Below, piece by piece: positions 1-6,719 of a stretch of 39,186 nt of DNA. Position numbers and translations under genes: made by a program. The notes under the pieces are model-generated. The model did not search any database. It worked only from the letters and a program-made list of their open reading frames with translations, and was not told where the DNA came from. Every line of letters starts with the position of its first letter. The first letter of the stretch is position 1. This stretch comes from Oscillospiraceae bacterium (GTDB taxonomy: Bacteria; Bacillota; Clostridia; Oscillospirales; Ruminococcaceae), in NCBI GenBank assembly GCA_031282245.1, contig JAITEB010000036.1, positions 1 through 39,186 of the forward strand, read 5' to 3'.

Positions 1-103
1 GTCCCCCTGCGCTTTAATCCCAATTTCGGGGGGTGGTTTACACGTTTTGATTTTTAGTCGGTGTTCCAATCCCCCTCATGGGGTGGGGTGCCCAAAGGGC
101 GGG

Positions 104-184
104 GTGGTTGGCACACGCAGAATTCACTCAGTGGTTGGCACACGCAGAATTCACTCAGTGGTTGGCACACGCAGAATTCACTCA
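104..184. repeat. Three perfect 27-bp tandem repeats
   Basis: Three identical, directly adjacent units at 104-130, 131-157 and 158-184, each starting gtggttggcacacgcag. A degenerate fourth copy (gtggtcggcgttcgcagagt) lies near 202-221. The unit is a multiple of three, so it reads as a 9-residue repeat in every frame, but no convincing gene covers it. It lies directly downstream of spoIIAB, where sigF usually starts. Confidence 0.9.
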
Positions 185-242
185 GTGATGTGCGTTCAAA
201 AGTGGTCGGCGTTCGCAGAGTATAACCCGCGGCTTGCATTTT

Positions 243-677
243 CTAATCCCGCGGCTTTATTTTTTTTTCCATAGAGACGCTTGTCCCCTTGCCCGGCGTC
301 GAGCGAACTTTGATTTTATCCATAAAAGTCTGCATAAGAGCAAAGCCAAGCCCCGCGCGTTCATCTCCGGGGGCGCTGGTGTACATCGGCTGCATGGCCA
401 AGGCAATGTCAGGTATGCCGACGCCCGTGTCGCGCACCTTTATGCGCAGAAGCCCGCCTTCGGCGATGGCGGCGCTTATGTACACAGCGCCGATTTTCCC
501 CCTGTAGGCGTGCACAATGCAGTTTGTGACGGCCTCTGACACAGCGGTTTTAATATCGGACATTTCGTCCAGAGTGGGGTCAAGCTGGGCGGCGAAGGCC
601 GCGACGGCCACCCTTGCGAAAGCCTCGTTGCAGGACTTGCCGGGGAACTTTATATTAATTTCGTTTATATTTTTCAT
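243..677 (-). CDS. spoIIAB: Anti-sigma F factor / serine kinase SpoIIAB
   Basis: SpoIIAB binds sigma-F and holds it inactive, and it phosphorylates SpoIIAA, so it times forespore-specific transcription. The 144-residue protein is family length and is a GHKL-type ATPase: N-box with E48 and N52 (VSEAVTN), G1 box DTGVGIPD at 83-90, and lid/G2 region with AGLGF at 108-112. Stretches such as FARVAVAAF and QLDPTLDE match Bacillus subtilis SpoIIAB closely from memory. The ATG at 677 is preferred over an upstream in-frame start because it follows the spoIIAA stop by one base, the usual coupled arrangement. SigF is not found in the remaining 242 bases. Confidence 0.95.
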   Translation of the reverse strand: MKNINEINIKFPGKSCNEAFARVAVAAFAAQLDPTLDEMSDIKTAVSEAVTNCIVHAYRGKIGAVYISAAIAEGGLLRIKVRDTGVGIPDIALAMQPMYTSAPGDERAGLGFALMQTFMDKIKVRSTPGKGTSVSMEKKIKPRD

Positions 678-678
678 G

Positions 679-1002
679 TTATTTGGCCACACTCCCGTTG
701 TCAATCACAGCAAGGCGGTCAAGCCCCGCAAGCCTCATCACCTTCCTGAGCTGAGCGGAAACGTTTGAAACCCGGATTTCTCCGCCAAGCATCTGCATTA
801 ACCTGTAGCGCCCCATAATCAGCCCTATGCCGGAGCTGTCCATAAAAGTCACATCTTTGAAATCCAGGATAAGCAGTTTTGGCTTCATCCTCTCAAGGCT
901 TGCGTCGATTTCCTCGCGCATTTCTTTTGCGGAATGGTGGTCAAGGTCTCCGATTATGTACGCTGTGACGACTTCTCCCGCTGACTGAACCCTAATTGCC
1001 AT
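679..1002 (-). CDS. spoIIAA: Anti-sigma F factor antagonist SpoIIAA
   Basis: A STAS-domain protein of 107 residues. Unphosphorylated SpoIIAA displaces sigma-F from SpoIIAB, and phosphorylation by SpoIIAB on a conserved serine switches it off. The motif MDSSGIGL spans 54-61, and S57 corresponds to the phosphorylated serine. GDLDHHSA near residue 18 is also typical. The ATG at 1002 is chosen because it begins the family core and is preceded by an AAAAGGGG site; an earlier in-frame start would add 16 unrelated residues. Upstream, GCAGGAAAT (rc of 1034-1042) resembles a sigma-H -35 element, as expected for a spoIIA promoter, but I see no matching -10. Confidence 0.95.
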   Translation of the reverse strand: MAIRVQSAGEVVTAYIIGDLDHHSAKEMREEIDASLERMKPKLLILDFKDVTFMDSSGIGLIMGRYRLMQMLGGEIRVSNVSAQLRKVMRLAGLDRLAVIDNGSVAK

Positions 1003-1223
1003 TTTTTCACAACCCCTTTTAGTTATTATAATTATTTCCTGCTTTGTCAATATAATACGCGCTGTTTCCGAAAAGATATTAAAACTTGTTTGTTTTTTGC
1101 TTTATTAATTTTAGCAAAATATACCAATAAAATCGGTCGAAAAACATTGCCAAAGACTTTTTATTTTATAAAAACACTCTGGAACTACTGTTTGTATTTT
1201 TTGAAAAAAATTATAAAAACCCC

Positions 1224-1252
1224 TTTACAAGACTATAACTTTCAGATATTAT
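1224..1252 (+). promoter_or_regulatory. Sigma-A-type promoter of the DUF805 gene
   Basis: TTTACA at 1224-1229 and TATTAT at 1247-1252 with a 17-base spacer, 37 bases before the start codon. The surrounding 1003-1288 stretch is AT-rich and holds no other gene that I can support. Confidence 0.6.
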
Positions 1253-1288
1253 ATACATAATACTTATATTCTAAAGGAGGATTTGTTA

Positions 1289-1636
1289 ATGCAAGAATAC
1301 ATCGCTTTCTGGAAAAACTATGTAAATTTCCAGGATCGCACAAACGTAAAAGGCTTTTGGATGGCTGTTCTGTTCAATTGCCTGGCTTCTGTCGCCCTTA
1401 GCCTGCTTATAGTCCTTACTACCGGCAGCGACGGCAGCCCTCTGTCATGGCTGGGCGGCGCTTATTCTCTTGCCGTTCTTATACCCGGTTTGGCGATAAC
1501 GGTTCGCCGCCTGCGCGATTCCGGCAAGCGATGGACATATCTCTTTATGGGACTGATTCCCATTGCCGGGCCTATTCTGCTGATTGTCGCATACTGCGCG
1601 CCTTCCTATCCTCCTGACGGAATCCCTACTGTATAA
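1289..1636 (+). CDS. Small DUF805-family membrane protein
   Basis: A 115-residue integral membrane protein with the DUF805 pattern: an N-terminal 'YIAFWKNYVNFQDRT' segment, about three hydrophobic helices, and a basic loop RRLRDSGKR between the second and third helices. The molecular function of the family is not established. The ATG at 1289 is chosen because AAAGGAGG at 1273-1280 lies 8 bases upstream; a TTG six bases earlier would be too close to that site. The gene is monocistronic, with its own promoter and a shared downstream terminator. Confidence 0.75.
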   Translation: MQEYIAFWKNYVNFQDRTNVKGFWMAVLFNCLASVALSLLIVLTTGSDGSPLSWLGGAYSLAVLIPGLAITVRRLRDSGKRWTYLFMGLIPIAGPILLIVAYCAPSYPPDGIPTV

Positions 1637-1654
1637 TAAGTCTTGAATTAATCA

Positions 1655-1690
1655 GCAAAAAAATCCCCTGATTTCCGGGGGATTTTTATT
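1655..1690. terminator. Bidirectional rho-independent terminator
   Basis: Stem aaatcccc (1661-1668) with ggggattt (1677-1684), flanked by A-rich and T-rich tracts on both sides. It lies between convergent genes, so it can serve both the DUF805 gene and the sugar transferase. Confidence 0.8.
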
Positions 1691-1703
1691 ATAATTAAAT
1701 TAA

Positions 1704-3092
1704 TTAAACAACGTCGCTGGGATTAAACAATTTCCCGAAAGTCTTGAATATGATTTTTATATCAAGCCAGACGCTCCAGTGGTCTATATAATAAGTGTCC
1801 ATTTTGACGACTTCTTCAAAGTCGGTAATTTTATTGCGGCCGCTGGTCTGCCATATCCCGGTAAGCCCCGGCTTTACGCTCATTCTGCGCCAGTGATGCG
1901 CCTGATATTTTCCAACTTCGTCCATTGTAGGAGGGCGCGTACCCACAAGGCTCATTGTGCCGAAAAGAATATTAAAAAACTGGGGAAGCTCATCAATGCT
2001 GTATTTTCTGATGAATTTTCCCACTTTTGTGATTCTGGGGTCGTCGCTGACTTTGAACATAAAGCCGCCTTTGACGTTGTTTTGTTCCATAAGCTTTTTT
2101 TTCAGCGTTTCGGCGTCCGCGCGCATGCTCCGGAACTTGTATATTTTAAACACGCGTCCATTCATGCCTATTCTGGACTGCATGAACAGCACGGGGCCTT
2201 TGGAGTCAAGCTTTATCGCGGCTGCCGTTATCAGCATGATTGGGGCTGTAATAACAATACCCACAAGGCTGACGATTATGTCCAGCGTGCGTTTTAATAG
2301 GCGCTTGGCCGGGTTCAGGCATATCCTGTGATATTTGATAACTGTGTGGCCGCCAAGAGCGCCGGAGTAGCTGTAAAGCCCTTCCCGCGCCGGCGCGCTT
2401 ACTACGTTGCTGACCGAAACGCCCATCAACGCGCATATTTCAAAATATTTTTTGAAAAGACTGTTTTTGTTGTCCCGGTTGATAAAAAAAACTTCGTCTA
2501 TAGCGTACTTGTGCAAAAGCCCTTCAAGGTCGCCAAGGCTTCCCAAAAAAGCGCAGCCGGGGGTCTGGCTTTCCTCCGGGCATATAAAGCCGACGACATG
2601 CATTTCCAGATTGCTGCTTCCAATATCGTCCTTCAGCCGTTCCGCGCTGTCCGCGCTGCCCACGATGAGCGCCCGGGGGGTATAAAGCGAATCTTTTTTT
2701 AAAAGCCTGCGGGAAACTACAGCGCTCAATATGTAAAAAATATAGCCCGTTTCTAAATAAATAAAAATCCTGAGAAAACTTATGCCGCCGCTTTCCGGCA
2801 TGGTTCCGAAAAAAAAGCAGCACAGTGAAAGGGCAAGCATAAACGTCTTGGAAACTTCCGTTATCAGTCCGCCTGCCGGATAAGCGGCGGAGACTTTGTA
2901 AAGACCCTTGCATATATTAATCAAAATGTACAGCGTTTCGAATATTGCGAAGACGAAAACATAGATTTTTTCAGAAGCGGCATTCATCAAAGCTCCGGTC
3001 AGCCAAAAGGCGGCGGATAAGAAAATTCCCACAAAGCAGTCACTGGTAAGATACAAATAATTTATATCCGCATTTTTGCTGTAGGTATTCAA
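1704..3092 (-). CDS. Exopolysaccharide polyprenyl glycosylphosphotransferase (WbaP/CpsE type)
   Basis: A 462-residue membrane enzyme expected to transfer a sugar-1-phosphate from a nucleotide sugar to undecaprenyl phosphate, the first step of a cell-surface polysaccharide. The N-terminal third has several hydrophobic helices, followed by a Rossmann-like CoA-binding-3 region (ALIVGSADSAERL). From about residue 265 the bacterial sugar transferase domain follows, with KRTLDIIVSLVG, YKFRSM, SIDELPQFFNIL, LVGTRPPT and KPGLTGIWQ. The start is a TTG at 3092 behind GAGGAG. No glycosyltransferase cluster surrounds it, so the sugar and polymer are unknown. The 300 AT-rich bases upstream (3093-3393) show no gene. 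Confidence 0.9.
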   Translation of the reverse strand: MNTYSKNADINYLYLTSDCFVGIFLSAAFWLTGALMNAASEKIYVFVFAIFETLYILINICKGLYKVSAAYPAGGLITEVSKTFMLALSLCCFFFGTMPESGGISFLRIFIYLETGYIFYILSAVVSRRLLKKDSLYTPRALIVGSADSAERLKDDIGSSNLEMHVVGFICPEESQTPGCAFLGSLGDLEGLLHKYAIDEVFFINRDNKNSLFKKYFEICALMGVSVSNVVSAPAREGLYSYSGALGGHTVIKYHRICLNPAKRLLKRTLDIIVSLVGIVITAPIMLITAAAIKLDSKGPVLFMQSRIGMNGRVFKIYKFRSMRADAETLKKKLMEQNNVKGGFMFKVSDDPRITKVGKFIRKYSIDELPQFFNILFGTMSLVGTRPPTMDEVGKYQAHHWRRMSVKPGLTGIWQTSGRNKITDFEEVVKMDTYYIDHWSVWLDIKIIFKTFGKLFNPSDVV

Positions 3093-3393
3093 TTTTCTGC
3101 TTCTCTCCTCTTATAGTTATAATGCTTGACGATATATTTTACGACCTCCTTTTTATTTTATAAAAAGCGAATTATATAAGCGTTTATTAATATATTTTGC
3201 CGTTATATTAATATTACAAGCTTTATTTTATAATATTATACTGAAAAAATCAAGTATTTTTATAAATTTATATTTATCGCCGTTTTTTCGGACAAAAAAA
3301 AGAAAACCCCAAAACCCGCCAGTGCAAAACGGAGAATTTTAGGATTTTTATGCATACTTTTAAACGTAAACGCAAGCCAAAACCAGCATGTAC

Positions 3394-3669
3394 TTATGCG
3401 TTTTTCATCTTCTCAAAGCAATTGCTGCAATAAACGGGACGGTCTTCCCGCGGACGGAATGGAATGCGCGCCTCGCCGCCGCAGTTCGCGCATGTCGCCG
3501 TAAAATACTCTCTTTCCGGCTTCTGAACGTTTTTCCTTGCGTTCCGGCAGGATTTGCACCGCTGCGGTTCGTTCTCAAAGCCCCGCTCCTGATAAAACGC
3601 CTGCTCGCCTGCCGTAAAGATAAACTCGTTCCCGCAATCTTTACAGATCAATGCTCTGTCTTCAAACAT
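3394..3669 (-). CDS. Small double zinc-ribbon protein (zf-trcl plus CxxC-x17-CxxC)
   Basis: A 91-residue hydrophilic protein with four CxxC pairs. The first two (CKDC, CKSC) fit the 'probable zinc-ribbon' zf-trcl family; the last two (CANC, then exactly 17 residues, then CSNC) fit the CxxC-x17-CxxC domain. Such proteins are common in Clostridia and related bacteria; their role is unknown, and nucleic-acid binding is only a guess. The ATG at 3669 is chosen because GAGGTAAAG lies about 10 bases upstream; the longer in-frame extension has no ribosome site. Neighbours do not suggest a pathway. Confidence 0.8.
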   Translation of the reverse strand: MFEDRALICKDCGNEFIFTAGEQAFYQERGFENEPQRCKSCRNARKNVQKPEREYFTATCANCGGEARIPFRPREDRPVYCSNCFEKMKNA

Positions 3670-3943
3670 GAAAACTTTACCTCGCTTTTGGTTATAAATT
3701 ATTTTTTTTAGCCCACCGGAACCGGGGGGCAATATTTGATACATTTTGTTTTCCTGCTTTTATTTTTGCCAGCTAAAGCAGGAAAATAAAATATAAAAAA
3801 CCGAAAATAAGAGAGAATATCCGGGGGGTACGAATTAAAAGACGAGGCGGGCTTTGTGAAGCGGGCACGAATATAATTCATAATAAATTCATCATACAGG
3901 ATTAAATTATTGCTGTCAATAAAAATATTTTAGGTAATTTTGG

Positions 3944-4819
3944 CTATTTTGTCCAGTTTTGAAGGGGCTTGCATATAAAAACTTTTTCGTAAAGCTTTTC
4001 AAGTTCTGTTTTACAGCTCAAAGCATTTTTTTCGCTGTAAAACAGGCCATATACCGCCGTTCCGCTCCCGCTCATCAGCGAACCCGCCGCCTCAAACGCC
4101 GAAAATCGCCGCTTTATCTCAAATATTTCCGGAATATCAAGTATTCCCTCAAAGTCGTTGCTTAAATTTTCCGCCGCGCCTTTTAAGTCCCCGCGCTCCA
4201 AAGCGCACAGCGCCGCGCCGCTCAAAGTCCGGTTCCGCTTCTGCGGCAAAGCGTCGAACAAAGCGTACGCCTTTCCCGTGTCAGAGCCGAAAGACGGCTT
4301 TACTATCACTATGTGGCAATCCGGCAGGGGCGGGACTTCTTCCAGTTCTTCCCCCCTGCCGCGAACCAGCCGGGCAGGGCCGGAAAGACAAAAAGGCACA
4401 TCCGAGCCTGTTTCGGCTGCGATTTTGAGAAGCTCGCCGCCAGGCAGGGCCGTTCCCGCCAGAACGTCAAAAGCTTTGAGACAAGCTGCGGCGTCGGCGC
4501 TGCCCCCCGCAAGCCCGGCTTGTATCGGAATTTTTTTGTCTATATGTATTTCAAGGCCGAAGCTTTTCCCAGTGTGACTGAAAAAATTTTCGGCGGCTTT
4601 TGCGCAGATATTGCGTCCGTCCTGGGGCACGCCTTCACAGGGGCAAAATATTTCGACCCCGCTACCGGCTTTTTTCTCAATCGTGAGAGTGTCGAAAAGA
4701 CTGACCTGCTGCATAAGGCTTTCTATATTGTGATAAAAATCGCCCCGTTTGCCGGTGATAAAAAGCGTCAGATTTATTTTGGCCGGCGCTTTTATAACTA
4801 TCTTGTTCACATTTGGCAT
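3944..4819 (-). CDS. ispE: 4-diphosphocytidyl-2-C-methyl-D-erythritol kinase IspE
   Basis: A GHMP kinase of 291 residues that phosphorylates CDP-methylerythritol in the MEP route to isoprenoids. The N-terminal APAKINLTL carries K14, and the glycine-rich IQAGLAGGSADAAACLKAF (99-117) carries D109; these correspond to the catalytic Lys and Asp of the family. MSGSGTAVYGLF near the C-terminus is the third GHMP motif. The ATG at 4819 is chosen over two upstream in-frame starts because GGGG lies 9 bases before it and it begins the family core. A terminator of the upstream aconitase X operon lies at 4861-4902, so ispE probably has its own promoter, which I cannot pinpoint. Confidence 0.93.
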   Translation of the reverse strand: MPNVNKIVIKAPAKINLTLFITGKRGDFYHNIESLMQQVSLFDTLTIEKKAGSGVEIFCPCEGVPQDGRNICAKAAENFFSHTGKSFGLEIHIDKKIPIQAGLAGGSADAAACLKAFDVLAGTALPGGELLKIAAETGSDVPFCLSGPARLVRGRGEELEEVPPLPDCHIVIVKPSFGSDTGKAYALFDALPQKRNRTLSGAALCALERGDLKGAAENLSNDFEGILDIPEIFEIKRRFSAFEAAGSLMSGSGTAVYGLFYSEKNALSCKTELEKLYEKVFICKPLQNWTK

Positions 4820-4860
4820 GAAGATCATCCCCGCAAAAATTAAAAAAAATTCATGCTCTT

Positions 4861-4902
4861 TTAAAATGCCGGCTGACCTGCGGCTTTTGCAGGTCAGCCG
4901 GC
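4861..4902 (-). terminator. Terminator of the aconitase X operon
   Basis: A perfect 14-bp stem, gccggctgacctgc at 4868-4881 with its complement at 4889-4902, and a 7-base loop. On the minus strand it is followed by ATTTTAA, so it terminates the acnX operon before ispE. Confidence 0.85.
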
Positions 4903-4925
4903 GCACGCATAAATATTAAAATAAA

Positions 4926-5366
4926 TTATTCGACCGAAACAGTCCCGTCTTTTGCAACGCTGACTTTCATTCCGCTTTTGACATAATCCAGAAATTCGTC
5001 CCCCAGCGTGTCGACTGTGGGCATTGAATTGACGGACCATACCCCGGCAAGAATCGCGCCGGCGGCGGCAAGCGAGTCGATCGGCTTTGAAAAAAGCAGG
5101 CAGGCGGGCTGCTGGCCCAGTTCTGCGGCGCAGAAAAGCACCATGCCCCCGGTGGTAGAGCCGATTGTCTGCGGCAGGCAGAGCGCCTTCCCAGCCATAG
5201 GCTTGCCATAGAGATCCGCATTATTCTGATCGGAGCATTTCGCGGTCTTGTCGCCGAACATAAGGGCCTTCTGGAAGCTCGCAAGCGTGTTGAAGCCCGC
5301 TTTTGTGACGGCGGCTTCGGCCGTAACCTCGCCGGCGACGACGACGCGCCCTTTAAAAGTTTTCAT
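4926..5366 (-). CDS. Aconitase X small (swivel) subunit, DUF126
   Basis: A 146-residue protein of the AcnX swivel-domain family (DUF126), the partner of the large subunit encoded immediately upstream. GSTTGGMVL near residue 68 fits the conserved Ser/Gly-rich loop that supplies the catalytic serine in this family. In archaea the two-subunit enzyme dehydrates 5-phosphomevalonate; in bacteria characterised members are cis-3-hydroxy-L-proline dehydratases. The ATG follows the stop codon of the large-subunit gene with no gap, and the ribosome site GGAGG lies inside the end of that gene, so translation is probably coupled. Confidence 0.88.
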   Translation of the reverse strand: MKTFKGRVVVAGEVTAEAAVTKAGFNTLASFQKALMFGDKTAKCSDQNNADLYGKPMAGKALCLPQTIGSTTGGMVLFCAAELGQQPACLLFSKPIDSLAAAGAILAGVWSVNSMPTVDTLGDEFLDYVKSGMKVSVAKDGTVSVE

Positions 5367-6644
5367 CTATATCGCCTCCCCGGATATTTTCGCCAAGATC
5401 TCCGCGTCTGTCAAATACTTCGCGCTTGTATAAGTTCGCAGCTTGTTAGAGTTGGTGATAACCGGCATTTTTCCGCACAGCGGGTTGTTCATGTACATCA
5501 GCGGGCAGATATAGCTGAGCGCGACGCCCAAACGCCGGAGCCGCTCGGCCTGCGGCGTTTTCTCAAATTCTCTTATAACTTTTGGGGCGGCTGTGAAAAC
5601 CACCGGGATCGCAACAGAACTGCGCCCGGCTTTATCAAGCGCGGCGGAAAGCTTTTGCGTCCAGTCGATAAGCTGCGCCTGTGAAAGGTGAGGGCAGCCG
5701 ATAAACGCCAGCTTTGGCTTTGCGCCCGGGTCTTTCCAAATGCAGGGATAGCCCGCCTTCACGCGTTCCAGTTCCGCGTCGTCTATCACATAAGTCTTTG
5801 CGCCCGGCAGAATCAAGCCCTCGCCGAGCGTTTTGGCCTCCGGTGTGAGATTCTCGACGTGATAAAGCCCGACGGCGCCGTTGCTGGCGCTTGCCGCGCC
5901 CATGTCTTTGAGATAGTCGCGGGCGGCCTGGTCAAGCCGGACGCCCAGCCATTTGTCAAGGCCTTTGATATAGGGAACGTCCTCCATGACTTTCATGCCG
6001 ATAGCGCTGCCCAAAATCTGGGCTTCCGGCTTTTTGCTTGTCCTGACTTCGACTATCCAAGGAGCTTTACGGCCTTCGTCGGTGAGCAGCCCAAAATATG
6101 GCACAGCTCCGGCTATGCTTCCAAAAAGCTCTATAATGCCAGAGTTCCGATTGCAGCGCGCGCCGAGGACGCTGTTCGCGTAAACAACCGCGCTGCTCTC
6201 CGCCCAGGAGAGAACTTCTCCGGGCTGGGGGATGTTTCCCGCTTCGTCCATATAACAGGTGCAGCTATATGAATCCGCGTCAAAAATTCCAAGCTTTTCA
6301 AGCTGGGCGTTATATTCGCCCTGCTTTGAGTACATCACTTTAAAAAATATATTCTGCAGAAAATTTGCGGGCACGTTCTTGTCAAGCGGCTGAGGATCGA
6401 CGGTAAACTTCTGCTGGGAAATCGCGCCGCCCTGTATTAATTTATCCATAAGGGCATAAACGGGCTTCATGACCGAAAGGCCGAAGCTTGTCACCAGATG
6501 CCCGTAGCGACTTGTGACGGGAACCATTTTTTCCGCGCCGAAAGCTTCGCCGTACATCACGAGCGTTTTCATGACCTTTGCGAAGGTTTCGCCTTTTTCG
6601 CCGTTTAGAATAGCCTCTTGTTCCGGACTTAATTTCATTGGCAT
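5367..6644 (-). CDS. Aconitase X catalytic large subunit, DUF521
   Basis: A 425-residue AcnX (DUF521) protein, a distant aconitase homologue that dehydrates a hydroxy-acid or hydroxyproline-type substrate with an iron-sulfur centre. Family landmarks are ANSVLGARCNRNSG, FIGCPHLSQ and PVITNSNK near the C-terminus. The cysteines in GARC, GCPH and YSCTCY are cluster-ligand candidates. The start at 6644 follows AAGGGAGACAGG. IspE in the same window indicates that the cell makes isoprenoids by the MEP route, so phosphomevalonate dehydratase activity is unlikely. An oxidoreductase precedes it instead of the proline racemase or ornithine cyclodeaminase genes usual for hydroxyproline catabolism, so the substrate is open. 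Confidence 0.88.
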   Translation of the reverse strand: MPMKLSPEQEAILNGEKGETFAKVMKTLVMYGEAFGAEKMVPVTSRYGHLVTSFGLSVMKPVYALMDKLIQGGAISQQKFTVDPQPLDKNVPANFLQNIFFKVMYSKQGEYNAQLEKLGIFDADSYSCTCYMDEAGNIPQPGEVLSWAESSAVVYANSVLGARCNRNSGIIELFGSIAGAVPYFGLLTDEGRKAPWIVEVRTSKKPEAQILGSAIGMKVMEDVPYIKGLDKWLGVRLDQAARDYLKDMGAASASNGAVGLYHVENLTPEAKTLGEGLILPGAKTYVIDDAELERVKAGYPCIWKDPGAKPKLAFIGCPHLSQAQLIDWTQKLSAALDKAGRSSVAIPVVFTAAPKVIREFEKTPQAERLRRLGVALSYICPLMYMNNPLCGKMPVITNSNKLRTYTSAKYLTDAEILAKISGEAI

Positions 6645-6719
6645 ATTAAATCCTGTCTCCCTTTCCTGAGTTTTTTGCGGAAATTGCGCATGTGGACGGG
6701 CGAACGCGGTCAGGCTTTA

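Noticed and set aside
104-184. Short repeats that could be a CRISPR array
   Set aside because: The 27-base units are directly adjacent with no spacers, and no cas genes are present; this is a tandem repeat.
1034-1042. GCAGGAAAT as a sigma-H -35 box for spoIIAA
   Set aside because: The sequence fits the -35 consensus, but no GAAT-type -10 lies 11-12 bases downstream, so it is mentioned only within the spoIIAA entry.
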